Source: Bacteroidota bacterium
GTDB lineage: Bacteria > Bacteroidota > Bacteroidia > 2-12-FULL-35-15
Reading direction: 5' to 3'
Assembly: GCA_025963715.1 (NCBI GenBank)
Contig: JAOQAG010000041.1
Coordinates: 62,001-126,000 of the forward strand
Length of the DNA: 64,000 bases
Below, in pieces: positions 17,200 through 26,571 of this stretch; the first letter of the stretch is position 1; each line of letters begins with the position of its first letter. A model generated the notes under the pieces. It did not search any database. It was given only the letters and a program-made list of their open reading frames with translations, and was not told where the DNA came from. The translations under genes and the position numbers were made by a program.

Positions 17200-17778
17200 T
17201 TACTTGTTTTCGCCCCAGCGGTAGCTGTTTTGCTGTAAGCCGCATAAATCAATGGCTCTGTCTACGACGGTTGCTGCAAGCTGTTCAAAACTTTGCGGTT
17301 TGCTGTAAAAAGAAGGGCTGGCCGGGCAAATAATTCCACCCGCTTCGGTTACCGTTTTCATATTGTTGATGTGGATCAAACTCAGGGGAGTGTCACGTGC
17401 GATCAGCACCAGCTTTCTGCGTTCCTTCAACATTACATCGGCAGCGCGGGTAGTAAGGTCGTTGCTTACGCCGGTAGCGATCCGCGCCAGCGTTCCCATC
17501 GAACACGGGCAAATGATCATACTGTTGTACCTGGCCGAGCCGGATGCAAAGGGTGCATAAAAATCATTTTTACTGTAGATCTTAAACGGAAATTTTTCAT
17601 AATCGGTATTATCCAGCTCAAATTTCCACACGTCTTTTGCATTGTCCGACATCACAATACTCACCGTTTCTATCTGCTCCTGCAGCGCCTGCAGCTTCTC
17701 CAATAATACTTTCGCATAAATGGCGCCACTTGCTCCTGTGATAGCTACAACAATTTTTTGCTTATTCTGATTTTGCAT
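17200..17778 (-). CDS. ubiX: UbiX family flavin prenyltransferase
   Basis: 192 residues from ATG 17778, overlapping the upstream PorT-like gene's end by 17 bp (a TTG at 17787 is less likely). UbiX attaches dimethylallyl phosphate to FMN to make prenylated FMN, the cofactor of UbiD decarboxylases. Family features: VVAITGASGAIYAKVLLEKL at the N-terminus, PCSMGTLARIATG and RRKLVLIARDTPLSLIHINN. UbiD is not in the window. The overlap suggests translational coupling with the barrel gene although the functions are unrelated. Confidence 0.95.
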   Translation of the reverse strand: MQNQNKQKIVVAITGASGAIYAKVLLEKLQALQEQIETVSIVMSDNAKDVWKFELDNTDYEKFPFKIYSKNDFYAPFASGSARYNSMIICPCSMGTLARIATGVSNDLTTRAADVMLKERRKLVLIARDTPLSLIHINNMKTVTEAGGIICPASPSFYSKPQSFEQLAATVVDRAIDLCGLQQNSYRWGENK

Positions 17779-18382
17779 CTGTACCAAATTGGTAAGTTAA
17801 AGTAAATGAAAGTACGTTGTTCCGCTGTCCCGGATTGTACCATCTCCATTCGCCTGATTTAAATGCGCGGATCGGAAACAATGAATTTGAATAGCGCCAG
17901 TCGATGGAAAAATTTTTAAAAATAGTATAACATATTCCCGATTGTCCGCTGAATTCCATTTTGTGAAACGGGAGTGCAGCGTACACTGCACCATTCTCAT
18001 CAAACTCTTTGCTGTTGATCAGGAAACCAAAACCCGGGCCTGCTTCAAACGTAAATTTTTGTAAATGATATTGTAATAACACCGGAACTTCCACATAGTT
18101 TAAACCGAGGTAATAATATCTCAGATCATTTTTATCGGGATTGGAATTGTGCTTGCTGCCTTTCTGGATAAAGATCATCTCAAATTGCGCCGTCCATTTT
18201 TCATTGAATTTTGCATTTAAAAAAATCCCGCCGTCAAATCCCGCTTTGTTAAAACCGCTGTACGAATCACCTTCCACCTGGCTGGTGCTGATGCCCGCTT
18301 TCAGTCCTACGTTAAAGCGTTTTTGTGCAACTCCGTTCAGGGCGATCAGCAAAACAAGAAAGAGGAAAATGTATTTTTTCAT
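17762..18382 (-). CDS. PorT-like outer-membrane beta-barrel protein
   Basis: 206 residues. Signal peptide MKKYIFLFLVLLIALNGVAQ, then alternating amphipathic strands typical of the 8-stranded OMP_b-brl_2 (PorT family) barrel, for example FNVGLKAGISTSQVEGDSYS and PVLLQYHLQKFTFEAGPGFG. Located in the outer membrane. The family includes the T9SS component PorT but also many generic barrels, so no T9SS role is asserted. Followed directly by ubiX. Confidence 0.85.
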   Translation of the reverse strand: MKKYIFLFLVLLIALNGVAQKRFNVGLKAGISTSQVEGDSYSGFNKAGFDGGIFLNAKFNEKWTAQFEMIFIQKGSKHNSNPDKNDLRYYYLGLNYVEVPVLLQYHLQKFTFEAGPGFGFLINSKEFDENGAVYAALPFHKMEFSGQSGICYTIFKNFSIDWRYSNSLFPIRAFKSGEWRWYNPGQRNNVLSFTLTYQFGTDAKSE

Positions 18383-18450
18383 GCTTCACAAAGTTACGGA
18401 TTTGCCATCAAGGTAAATGTTAAAAATGTTAATTTGAAGGATGTCGTATA

Positions 18451-18485
18451 AAAACAAAAGCGCCCTGTTGAGAGCGCTTTGTTTG
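18451..18485. terminator. Possible terminator or hairpin upstream of the PorT-like gene
   Basis: AACAAAAGCGC (18453-18463) faces GCGCTTTGTTT across a ~10-nt loop. It lies in the 407-bp spacer 18383-18789, between the head of the PorT-like gene and the tail of the leftward Omp28 gene, so it could end the Omp28 transcript, though 300 bp away. Weak. Confidence 0.3.
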
Positions 18486-18571
18486 ATTGGAATTTATTTA
18501 TTGAAATGCTAATTTATGTATGATGCAATTCGAACCAGGCAGTTACCTTTTCTATGCTTCCCCTTTCGGAG

Positions 18572-18669
18572 CTGTCATCCCGTGCTTGACACGGGATCTC
18601 ATAAATGTTAGCAGAATCCATCACAATAGTTCTTAATTAACAGATCCCGGGTCAGGCCCGGGATGACAG
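18572..18669. repeat. Dispersed repeat family P1, copy 3
   Basis: Arms 18572-18598 and 18643-18669 (27 bp, 24 matching) begin CTGTCATCCCG; the core holds AAATGTTAGCAGAATCC and TTCTTAATTAAC, related to the cores at 2694-2721 and 16621-16655 but 16 bp longer than copy 1. Also in this spacer: a tandem CCTTCCAA word (about 18757-18780). No gene. Confidence 0.8.
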
Positions 18670-18789
18670 TTAAAATTGAGATTTGATTTCTTTTACAGAT
18701 TGCGCAGTCTGAAATATAAATCAAAAATTGCAATTTTCAAACATCACAACTTTCAAACCTTCCAACCTTCCAACCTTCCAGCAATTTTC

Positions 18790-19677
18790 CTACTGCACCA
18801 CCTTGGCTTCCGCAGCCTGCAGCACCTCATAATTTGCCGTATTATAAATAAATGCTACCACGTGGCAATGGTTCTCATTGCAGGTAATTCCAAGATACGC
18901 GCCTGGCAATGTATACGTGTAATTTTTTGTGATCGATGCATTTGGTGTTACCGTTCCTGTTGTAAGCGCTTCGCCCCAGGTTCCGTTCACGTTGTCACGA
19001 AGCACATGCCTGTGTACGTAATTCGGGATGTGAGTAGTGCCATCCAGCTGCCAGTCAAGGATACTGTCCTGCGTGATCATCACGATCAAACTGTAAGAAC
19101 CCGTTACTAACGTATCGGCAATAAATTCTGATGATGTGTTGATGCTGATGCTTCTTGTGGAAGCATTATACGTATTGGTAATTTTAAGATCGGCCACCGC
19201 TGGCAATGCAAGCAACCCGGCAACTTCCGTATTCCAGCTGCCGTAGGATTTAATGTGTGTGGTAGTGGTGGGCGTGTAGTCTTTCCGGTTGATCATCCCG
19301 TTGGGGTTCCCCTGGTTGGAAATCCCGAAATACGTTGGACTGTCGTACGCAGTACCGGCAGTCGTTCTGAAATCCGCGAGGTAAGAACCCGCCGGAGCGC
19401 CAGCAGGTGTAGTTGGTGTTGCAAAAAAACCGGCATGTACGCCCACTACCACTACTTTTTCGCCGTACGTTGCCAGCAGCTGGTTCGCTTCAATTGCTGC
19501 CTGAGGACAAGCTGTGCATTTGTGGCCGGTGTAATCTTCTACCAGCACTACACGTTGGTGTACTGTGGAATCGCCTGATCCGCCGGAAGTAATCGCTTCA
19601 TTCGGATTGGATACATAATCGCAGGATTGAGCCAATACTGCAATGGAAAATAAAAGAATATAAAATAACTTTTTCAT
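18790..19677 (-). CDS. Omp28-related lipoprotein with thioredoxin-like CxxC
   Basis: 295 residues. Lipoprotein signal (LFSIAVLAQSC, Cys19), then an Omp28-type domain (PF11551): VVLVEDYTGHKCTACPQAAI carries a thioredoxin-like CTAC pair (about C54/C57), followed by the family's VVVVGVHAGFFA and DSPTYFGISNQGNPNGMINR. Probably anchored in the outer membrane. No T9SS sorting domain, unlike its neighbour at 22009. Last gene of a leftward TlpA-DUF6029-Omp28 set with 12-20 bp spacers. The CxxC hints at redox chemistry, but none has been shown for this family to my knowledge. Confidence 0.88.
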   Translation of the reverse strand: MKKLFYILLFSIAVLAQSCDYVSNPNEAITSGGSGDSTVHQRVVLVEDYTGHKCTACPQAAIEANQLLATYGEKVVVVGVHAGFFATPTTPAGAPAGSYLADFRTTAGTAYDSPTYFGISNQGNPNGMINRKDYTPTTTTHIKSYGSWNTEVAGLLALPAVADLKITNTYNASTRSISINTSSEFIADTLVTGSYSLIVMITQDSILDWQLDGTTHIPNYVHRHVLRDNVNGTWGEALTTGTVTPNASITKNYTYTLPGAYLGITCNENHCHVVAFIYNTANYEVLQAAEAKVVQ

Positions 19678-19689
19678 GATATTAAAATA

Positions 19690-21366
19690 TTAAAAACTGC
19701 TGGTAATCGTCAGCGTTACTCCGTTAGATGCAGGCACTGTGCGGCAAACACCGCCTACACAAAAAATTCCTTCGCGTTGTTTTCCGTACATCAGCTCAAT
19801 GCGGTTTGCATTTTTAATAAAGCCTGCGCTGATGTTGTAATAATGTAAACGATCTGCCACAATTTCATTGCCATAATTGTACTGGTCGCCCACGGCAATG
19901 TACCAGCTCGGGCTAATCGTGTATTCCATCAGAGCATACGCCCAATCCTGGTGATCCTGGCGCGTGGCAAGGTTTTGTACTTCCAGGCGGATCGCACTTT
20001 CCGGTTTAAATTTATAGGTAACATCCACCACACCAATGTGGGAATAGATCATCCCGCCGCCCGGTTTCTGGATCACATCTTTATTGTACACCTGGTACGA
20101 ATAAATAAATGTTGCTTTCCATTTTTTACTGAATTTTTTATTGATCTCCACATACACATCCCTGAAATATACCTGCTTACCGATCCCAAAATAATTGGTG
20201 CTGTACTGGTAATGGCGCGCATCCGTTACCGGATTCAGGTTGGTGGTGTCAATTGCATTTGATCCCGAATAATTGATCGTTAATTCGGTCCCGTATTTTC
20301 CTCCGAGGAATGTTTCCTTTTTAAATTTATAGATCAGCTCACTTGCATATTCCATTTCCCCTTTTGATTGGGAAGCGTAAGGATAAAATGCCAGCAAGCT
20401 ATACGTGTGTTGCTTGTTCAGCGCGGGAATGTAATTGATCAGCAAGTTGGTCAATTGCGCATTCCGGTCGGAACGGTAACTCATATTATCAATGCGGGAG
20501 CCGGAAAGCGAAAAGGCAAATCCTTTTTTAGCATAGCTGGCCTGTAATAAAGTGGCGTCGCCCGCTTTGTAATTGTATTTGTTATCCAGCGAGGGATCGT
20601 TGATTTTGTAAGCATATTCCCCGTTGATGGTAAAATTATTCCTGGAGATCTGGAAGCGTCCTGCCGATGTACCCACATTTTCAGGCAATACCAGCGTTGG
20701 ATCCTGATCCGCCTGGTATTTACTCACAAAGCTTCCGCCGATGGAAACCACTAATTTTTTATCTGCCAGCTTTTTAAATGCTTCATTCAGCTGGATCTCG
20801 CCGTCGAAACCGCGTACAAGCCCCGGTCCTGTTGTAAAATACGAACGCTGTTTTCCGATCAGTCCTTTCAGGTAAACACCCTTGATTGGTTCTGCTTTGA
20901 TGCGTACACCATCCAGCGCATTGTCCAAACCGAGTGTCCGTTCCTCATAACTTCTCAGCGTAAGCCCGCTTCCGAATTGTTCGTAAAAGCTTCCTACGGT
21001 CACTTCCAGGAAATCCGTTTTATACGTAGCGTAACGGTACGGAATACCCGTGCCTTTGTAGCCGGTAGGATATCCCTGCAAGGCGCTCAGGTAACTTTCG
21101 TAACGGATCCCCGCCGAAAATTTTCCTCTCGTATAAATAATATTTGCATACCCGTTAAAGCCCAGTTTTTCCGGCACATTTGCAGCACCGATCGTGGAAT
21201 CAGGAATGTAATATTGTGCCACCGCCTGAAAATTGCCGTGTACACTTCCCAGTTCCAGGTTGCTTAAATTGCTTAATGGATTGTTTTGAGCAGTGGTAGT
21301 GTTGCTATATAGTAAACCGCCAATAAATGCGGTAGTTGTAATCGTTTTTAAAAAAATATTTTTCAC
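19690..21366 (-). CDS. DUF6029 outer-membrane barrel protein
   Basis: 558 residues with a GTG start (21366) that immediately precedes a signal peptide (MKNIFLKTITTTAFIGGLLY ...TTAQ). The body matches DUF6029: LGSVHGNFQAVAQYY, KLGFNGYANIIYTRGKFSAG, VTVGSFYEQFGSGLTLRSYE, LDNALDGVRIKAEPIKGVYL, then long amphipathic strands to a terminal Phe, as expected of an outer-membrane barrel. Function unknown. Sandwiched between a TlpA thioredoxin (20 bp upstream) and an Omp28 lipoprotein (12 bp downstream), suggesting a common extracytoplasmic redox or export task. Confidence 0.88.
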   Translation of the reverse strand: MKNIFLKTITTTAFIGGLLYSNTTTAQNNPLSNLSNLELGSVHGNFQAVAQYYIPDSTIGAANVPEKLGFNGYANIIYTRGKFSAGIRYESYLSALQGYPTGYKGTGIPYRYATYKTDFLEVTVGSFYEQFGSGLTLRSYEERTLGLDNALDGVRIKAEPIKGVYLKGLIGKQRSYFTTGPGLVRGFDGEIQLNEAFKKLADKKLVVSIGGSFVSKYQADQDPTLVLPENVGTSAGRFQISRNNFTINGEYAYKINDPSLDNKYNYKAGDATLLQASYAKKGFAFSLSGSRIDNMSYRSDRNAQLTNLLINYIPALNKQHTYSLLAFYPYASQSKGEMEYASELIYKFKKETFLGGKYGTELTINYSGSNAIDTTNLNPVTDARHYQYSTNYFGIGKQVYFRDVYVEINKKFSKKWKATFIYSYQVYNKDVIQKPGGGMIYSHIGVVDVTYKFKPESAIRLEVQNLATRQDHQDWAYALMEYTISPSWYIAVGDQYNYGNEIVADRLHYYNISAGFIKNANRIELMYGKQREGIFCVGGVCRTVPASNGVTLTITSSF

Positions 21367-21385
21367 AATAGATCGCGCTGTTTGA

Positions 21386-21904
21386 TTATTCTATTTTTTC
21401 TCCTTTAGCTACTTTTTTGATGATCTCGTACAAATGCTCTTCCGAACCATCCGTGTATCCATCATGTTTCCACACAATTTCACCCTTTCCGTTGATCACA
21501 AAAGTAAAAGGAACCGTACTGATGTTCATCGCGCGTTTAAAATCCGAATTTTCATCAATGTACACTTCATATTCCCAGCCTTTGCTTTTTACATCTGTTA
21601 CCACTTTTGACGAGCTTTTTGAATCATCAATAGAGATAGCAATTAATTTTACACCTGTTTCTTTTTGCCAGTCGGCATATTCTTCTGCAATTGCATCCAG
21701 TTCTTTTTTACATGGTTTGCACCACGTAGCCCAAAAACTGATGATCATTGGCTTCCCGTCGTTCGAAAATGTAGCGGTATTTACCGTTTTTCCATCCATT
21801 GTTTTTACATCTACGGAGGGAAGAGTATTTCCTCCATTGTTTTGAGCTGTAGCTGAAACAATCATTGATAGAGCGATTGCAGCCGATAAAAAGATTTTTT
21901 TCAT
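21386..21904 (-). CDS. TlpA-family periplasmic thioredoxin
   Basis: 172 residues. Signal peptide MKKIFLSAAIALSMIVSATAQ, then a TlpA/ResA-type thioredoxin fold with the active-site WATWCKPCKKEL (C62/C65) and cis-Pro region STVPFTFVI. Periplasmic thiol-disulfide oxidoreductase; TlpA proteins usually reduce cytochrome c or other extracytoplasmic cysteines. The two flanking Omp28 proteins each carry a CxxC and are plausible partners (inference). Head of the TlpA-DUF6029-Omp28 unit, separated from the gene at 22009 by a strong hairpin. Confidence 0.92.
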   Translation of the reverse strand: MKKIFLSAAIALSMIVSATAQNNGGNTLPSVDVKTMDGKTVNTATFSNDGKPMIISFWATWCKPCKKELDAIAEEYADWQKETGVKLIAISIDDSKSSSKVVTDVKSKGWEYEVYIDENSDFKRAMNISTVPFTFVINGKGEIVWKHDGYTDGSEEHLYEIIKKVAKGEKIE

Positions 21905-21935
21905 AATTTTTGGTAGTAGTAAGGATTGGTTTAGA

Positions 21936-21993
21936 AAAAATAAATCAGCAGTGGGTTGTCAAAAAAACATACCTGAACTGCTGATTTATTTTT
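21936..21993 (-). terminator. Terminator after the Omp28-T9SS gene
   Basis: Perfect 17-bp arms (21936-21952 AAAAATAAATCAGCAGT; 21977-21993) around a 24-nt loop, ending in a U-run on the reverse strand. It lies 16 bp beyond the stop at 22009 and separates that gene from tlpA. Confidence 0.8.
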
Positions 21994-22008
21994 AGTAATT
22001 AAGATCTA

Positions 22009-23916
22009 TTATTTGCTGATAGATACTTTTTTAGTGATAGTGCTTGTGCCTACTTTAATGTTTAAGAAATATAAACCGTTGCTTAAAGATTCAGCATTCA
22101 GCGCATATTTTTGTTCACCTGCAGTCATTGTACCAAGGTCTTCATTGATCACAACCTGTCCAAGTTCATTTACCAATGTAACAGTTACTTTGTTTGATTC
22201 AACCATGTTGAAATCTACAGTAGCGTTGTTTGTCATTGGGTTTGGATAAACACTGATGTTGTTCACAGCATTGTTTTCTACAATACCTGTAGCAGCAGCA
22301 TTTGCAATGTTGATATTGTCGATGTACACGTTATTTCCATAAGCGCTCATTCCAACAAATTTGATCATTACACTTGCATTGCCTGTAAATGAATTTAAGC
22401 CTACAGTTTCTGTTCGCCATTGTGTAGCAGTTGGTGTATACGCAGCAGTAACAATTGTTCCGCCGTTAGTTACCAATGCAGCACCAGCTTTTGAATAAAC
22501 AGTGTTCCATGTTGCACCGCAATCAGTGGAAACCATAACATCCAGCTCATCAGCAACAGACGCATCGTACTGAGCGTAAGCAACGTCAAATTTCAAATTA
22601 GCAGTAGTCATACCAGTAAGGTCAACATTTTTTGCATAGAAATCATCTTCAGCTCCGTCCGGAGAATTATAGAAATCTAATTTAGCGCAAGCAGTTGAAG
22701 TTCCGAATCCGCCCGCACCTGTTTTACGTGCCCATGTAGCAGCGCCATCAGGGTTATCGATAAACCATCCGGCAGGAGGGAATGTAGTTGCAGTGTAACC
22801 TTCGATCAATGGAGCAGCAGCAGCAGTACCAACGATTGCGAAGTTTCTCACAGTCTGGTTGTTTGCAGCATCGTCATCCAAACCACCATTAGGAGCGCTT
22901 GTATAGCTTGTGAATGTGTGTCCGCCTGCAGTTGCAGTTTGCATTGGCAACGCAACTACCTGTGAAGCACCTGTAGCTAAAGAACCAGTCCATGGCTGTG
23001 TCATAACAGTACCAGCATCAGTTTTGTAATTGATCGTACAGCTGGTTAATGAAGTTGTACCGAAGTTTTTGATAGTCACGCTGGGAGTGAATGATGTAGC
23101 GCACTGATACAAAGGAACACCAGCTAAATTTGTTGTTCCGATATCAGAAGGCAATGCTTGTGGTTGGCTGAATGCAGCTTGTTGCACTTGTTTGTCAACA
23201 TCGCTTTGGATAAATGCAACCACACCAATTTGTGCTTTGCTGTAAATGTAAGAAGGGATCGGAGCAGCAAACGTGATTGTTTGTGTTTGTCCGCTTGTCC
23301 ATGTAGCACCAAGTGTTGTACCTGCTGCAGATGGGTACATTTTACGCATTACATTGTAAAAAGTAGTTTCCCCGTTTGTTCCCGGTGCAGATGGAAAAGA
23401 AACTGTTTTCTCCACCATTGCAACATGTGCTTTCAAAGCGCCGGTTGTAGTAAAATTTTGAGAAGCAGTAATCACACACGTGATAAAAATAGAATCGTAA
23501 TCAGAAGAGAAAGTGTGACTTACGTTGATCGTAAACGGTGCAGGTACTGCATACTCCGTGTTGATCTTTGTCTGCGTGTAATTTGCAGGAGCGCCTAAAT
23601 AAGCAGAACCGGACTGTTCCGTACCATCCATTGGCGAATCAGGAACACCCGATACGTTATAATAAGTAACGCGGGTAGCAACATCCGAAGGGTTTTGAAG
23701 ATTCATCGGATCGTATCCAGGCCAGCTGGTTTGATACTTAATAGATACAACTTTAGTAGTATTTACATTTAATAATGCATTGTATGCCGGATTTTGAGCA
23801 GCGCAGGGAGGGCACGATGCCTGCGTAAATTCTTCGGCAAGAACCATACGCTGGGATTGCCCGAAAGCAACAGTTCCCAGTGCCAGCATGCCGACTAATA
23901 AGGTAGATTTTTTCAT
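22009..23916 (-). CDS. Omp28-related secreted protein with T9SS sorting domain
   Basis: 635 residues from ATG 23916; an in-frame ATG at 23952 lacks a signal peptide directly after it. Signal peptide MKKSTLLVGMLALGTVAFGQ, an Omp28-type domain with QRMVLAEEFTQASCPPCAAQN (CPPC, thioredoxin-like), Ig-like strands in the middle, a MAM/lectin-like segment (about 360-540, 'PPAGWFIDNPDGAATW') and a type A T9SS C-terminal domain (ISVYPNPMTNNATVDF). Predicted cell-surface or secreted. Own promoter at 23956-23986 and own terminator, so likely monocistronic. Confidence 0.9.
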   Translation of the reverse strand: MKKSTLLVGMLALGTVAFGQSQRMVLAEEFTQASCPPCAAQNPAYNALLNVNTTKVVSIKYQTSWPGYDPMNLQNPSDVATRVTYYNVSGVPDSPMDGTEQSGSAYLGAPANYTQTKINTEYAVPAPFTINVSHTFSSDYDSIFITCVITASQNFTTTGALKAHVAMVEKTVSFPSAPGTNGETTFYNVMRKMYPSAAGTTLGATWTSGQTQTITFAAPIPSYIYSKAQIGVVAFIQSDVDKQVQQAAFSQPQALPSDIGTTNLAGVPLYQCATSFTPSVTIKNFGTTSLTSCTINYKTDAGTVMTQPWTGSLATGASQVVALPMQTATAGGHTFTSYTSAPNGGLDDDAANNQTVRNFAIVGTAAAAPLIEGYTATTFPPAGWFIDNPDGAATWARKTGAGGFGTSTACAKLDFYNSPDGAEDDFYAKNVDLTGMTTANLKFDVAYAQYDASVADELDVMVSTDCGATWNTVYSKAGAALVTNGGTIVTAAYTPTATQWRTETVGLNSFTGNASVMIKFVGMSAYGNNVYIDNINIANAAATGIVENNAVNNISVYPNPMTNNATVDFNMVESNKVTVTLVNELGQVVINEDLGTMTAGEQKYALNAESLSNGLYFLNIKVGTSTITKKVSISK

Positions 23917-23955
23917 TTCAGTTGGGTTTTGGTTATTAATTTTTTTTAGCAATAA

Positions 23956-23986
23956 CGAATTTACTTTAAAATAAACACTTTAACAA
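23956..23986 (-). promoter_or_regulatory. Promoter of the Omp28-T9SS gene
   Basis: Reverse strand: TTG (complement of 23984-23986), 20-bp spacer, TAAATTCG (complement of 23956-23963), one mismatch from TAnnTTTG. The predicted start is ~35 nt upstream of ATG 23916. Confidence 0.55.
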
Positions 23987-24113
23987 GTATTGAGAGGCAT
24001 TTTCGAAAATTGTTATTTCAAATGTAGTTTCCAGTTGAGATAAATCAATAGCGAATTAAATTTATAATTAGTATTCGGAACCTTAATTTTATGTTATTAT
24101 TTAATAAAATTAA

Positions 24114-24121
24114 TATATTTG
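24114..24121 (+). promoter_or_regulatory. -7 box of the helical-repeat gene
   Basis: TATATTTG matches the TAnnTTTG consensus exactly, 23 bp before ATG 24145. No clear TTG is found 19-21 bp further upstream, so only the -7 element is supported. Confidence 0.45.
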
Positions 24122-24144
24122 GACGGTTTTAAATTTAGTACTCG

Positions 24145-25671
24145 ATGAAAACATCTGACAACCTTTTTAAGCTGATAAAGTCGTTAAATAAGTCCGAAAA
24201 GGGTTATTTTAAGAAGTATGCAAATTTCCATGTGCGGAATGAGCAGAACAATTACACCAAGATTTTTGATGCTATCGATCTGCAAAAAGAATACGATGAA
24301 AAAAAGGTGCTGAAAAAATTCAGGAACGAGCGCTTTATCAATCAATTTGCGGTTGCCAAGAACTATTTGTACGAGATGATCCTGGAAAGCCTGGAAGCAT
24401 ACCACAAGAATTCCACCACCGAGATCCGCAGTATTTTAAACCGGATCGAGATCCTGGTGGATAAAGGATTAAGCACACAGGCAAAAAAGCTTCTGAAAAA
24501 AGTCAAGGAAATGGCCATCACGCACGAAAAACTCACGTATATCCCGGAGATCAACCTGATGGAGCAAAGCATTTACAGGATGCAGTACGATGTTGGCGAT
24601 CTGAAGGATAACTCCGATAATTTAATTGAAGAGATCGAGATCTGCGCCATGAAAATCAAAAATATGGCGGAATACGAAAGCATGAAGAACCGTTTGTACG
24701 TGCAGCGGATCGAAATGGGCGTATTGCGGAATGAAAAAGAAATAAAGAGTTACGATTGGGTGCTGCGCTCGCCGTTAATGAAAAATGATAAGCAGGCGCT
24801 TTCCATTAATGCGAAGATCCTGTATTATGAAATGTTTACCAGCTACTATAATTATGTAGACGATTCTGAAAAATGTTATGAATTTTCGTCCAAGCTCATC
24901 GAGCTGATCGAGGAGCATACCGATGTGATCGAAACCAACGTGAACTTTCCGACCCACTTTTTATACCGCCACAGCATCCAGTGTTATAACATGGGAAAAT
25001 ACCACGAGGCGCTCGAATATATTTCCAAGATGGAGATTCTGAAAGTAAAAAGCGATGTGCAAAAGCTCAACATTCTTTTAAAAGCATACAATACAAAACT
25101 GAACGTGTATTTCCGAATGGGAAACATGAAAAAATGTTTGCAACTGATCCCGCAGATCGAATTGCTGCTGGAGAAAAACAAGGATTCTGACAAACATTTA
25201 AAAGAAATCATTTACTGGCAGGTTACTTCCCTGCTGATGATCTCGGAACAATACAAGCTGGCGCTGAAATGGCTGGTAAAAGCCAACATTGCGGAGGATT
25301 CTACCATCCGGCACGATCTGGAATGCATCGGCCGTATCATGGAAATTGTATTGCATTACGAATTAGGCAAATTTGATGTGATGGAATACCGGATCAAGTC
25401 CACTTACCGTTTTTTGGCATCGAAACAAAAGATGTATCAGCTGGAAAAGATCATCCTGACCTCCATCCGGAAACTGATCCATGTAAATTCAAAAACCGAA
25501 TCCATTCAGTTTTTCAAACAATTGCAGGCATCGCTGGAACCCATTGTAAAAGACCCTTTGGAGAGTAAATTCCTGGTTTATTTTGATATTATGTCCTGGC
25601 TGGAAAGCAAGATCGAAAAGAAAAAATTTGAAGAAGTGGTAAAAAGCAAATTAAAGCCGCTGAGTATATAA
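24145..25671 (+). CDS. Conserved helical-repeat (TPR-like) protein
   Basis: 508 residues, no signal peptide or membrane segment, almost entirely predicted alpha helix with paired-helix periodicity (YHEALEYISKMEILKVKSDV, YRMGNMKKCLQLIPQIELLL). The N-terminus (DNLFKLIKSLNKSEKGYFKK YA) is a conserved Bacteroidota signature I have seen in uncharacterised proteins. Probably a cytoplasmic TPR-like scaffold; no enzymatic motif. Monocistronic, divergent from the Omp28-T9SS gene. Confidence 0.8.
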   Translation: MKTSDNLFKLIKSLNKSEKGYFKKYANFHVRNEQNNYTKIFDAIDLQKEYDEKKVLKKFRNERFINQFAVAKNYLYEMILESLEAYHKNSTTEIRSILNRIEILVDKGLSTQAKKLLKKVKEMAITHEKLTYIPEINLMEQSIYRMQYDVGDLKDNSDNLIEEIEICAMKIKNMAEYESMKNRLYVQRIEMGVLRNEKEIKSYDWVLRSPLMKNDKQALSINAKILYYEMFTSYYNYVDDSEKCYEFSSKLIELIEEHTDVIETNVNFPTHFLYRHSIQCYNMGKYHEALEYISKMEILKVKSDVQKLNILLKAYNTKLNVYFRMGNMKKCLQLIPQIELLLEKNKDSDKHLKEIIYWQVTSLLMISEQYKLALKWLVKANIAEDSTIRHDLECIGRIMEIVLHYELGKFDVMEYRIKSTYRFLASKQKMYQLEKIILTSIRKLIHVNSKTESIQFFKQLQASLEPIVKDPLESKFLVYFDIMSWLESKIEKKKFEEVVKSKLKPLSI

Positions 25672-25708
25672 TTCCCCTTCGAATCCTAATAATATTTTAT
25701 AATTTACC

Positions 25709-25739
25709 TTGGAATAATTGTAACATAATTGTATATTTG
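25709..25739 (+). promoter_or_regulatory. Promoter of the T9SS cargo gene at 25788
   Basis: TTG (25709-25711), 20-bp spacer, TATATTTG (25732-25739): a full consensus Bacteroidota promoter about 50 bp before the ATG. Confidence 0.75.
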
Positions 25740-25787
25740 AAGTACAAAATAAAAATTACGTCCCTTACAATTTAAATTTTATATACA

Positions 25788-26552
25788 ATGAAAAAAATCT
25801 TTACTACTGTTTTTGCATTAACTCTTACTTCGTTTGGCTTTAGCCAAAGCTTACACATCATTAATGATGGTACAGACGTTACAAACGGTACTTTTACCGT
25901 TGAGATCGACGCTTCTACGCCGTATGTGAACGAACTGGAATTATTAAATACCACTTCCAGTTCTGTGAATTACCAGGTAAACCGTACCGTATTGAGCGGC
26001 CCTTTGGATGCTGATGCGATGTTGTATTTCTGTACAGGCACACAATGCTACAGCCCGCAAACAGCTATTACCTGGACACCTACCAGCTTACCTTCAGCAT
26101 TAGGCCCTAATGCAAGCTTACCAAGCGGTTCCGGAACATACGGGATCTCTGCGCATTACGATGTGGGTGCTGTAAACAACAACATGACGGTAATGTACCG
26201 CGTATACAATACCGCTGCAAGCACTGTGGATACTGCCTATGTAACTATCCATTATGTATCATCAACAGCTGGGATCGAAGAAAATCAGCTTCCTTCCGGA
26301 AATGTTTCTGCAGCATATCCAAACCCTGCAAGCTCTGTAGCTTCCATTAAATATGATATGAATGAATTTTCCTCAAAAGGAAAGATCACTTTCTATGATA
26401 TGCTGGGTAAAAAAATGAAAGACATCGTATTAACTGATAAACAAGGCGTTGCGAAAATTGATGTTTCCGATCTTACACCGGGAATTTACTTTTATTCCTT
26501 TATTGTAAACGATAAAGTAATGGCAACAAAAAAACTGATCGTTAGCAAATAA
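25788..26552 (+). CDS. Secreted protein with T9SS sorting domain
   Basis: 254 residues. Signal peptide MKKIFTTVFALTLTSFGFSQ, one Ig-like/beta-sandwich domain of about 150 residues (VNELELLNTTSSSVNYQVNR; VTVMYRVYNTAASTVDTAYV-like strands), then a type A T9SS C-terminal domain beginning SAAYPNPASSVASIKYDM and ending in KKLIVSK. The single sandwich plus sorting domain resembles small surface structural proteins. Strong promoter and terminator suggest a highly expressed single gene. Confidence 0.9.
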   Translation: MKKIFTTVFALTLTSFGFSQSLHIINDGTDVTNGTFTVEIDASTPYVNELELLNTTSSSVNYQVNRTVLSGPLDADAMLYFCTGTQCYSPQTAITWTPTSLPSALGPNASLPSGSGTYGISAHYDVGAVNNNMTVMYRVYNTAASTVDTAYVTIHYVSSTAGIEENQLPSGNVSAAYPNPASSVASIKYDMNEFSSKGKITFYDMLGKKMKDIVLTDKQGVAKIDVSDLTPGIYFYSFIVNDKVMATKKLIVSK

Positions 26553-26571
26553 TCCCTGATATTTAGTATTT

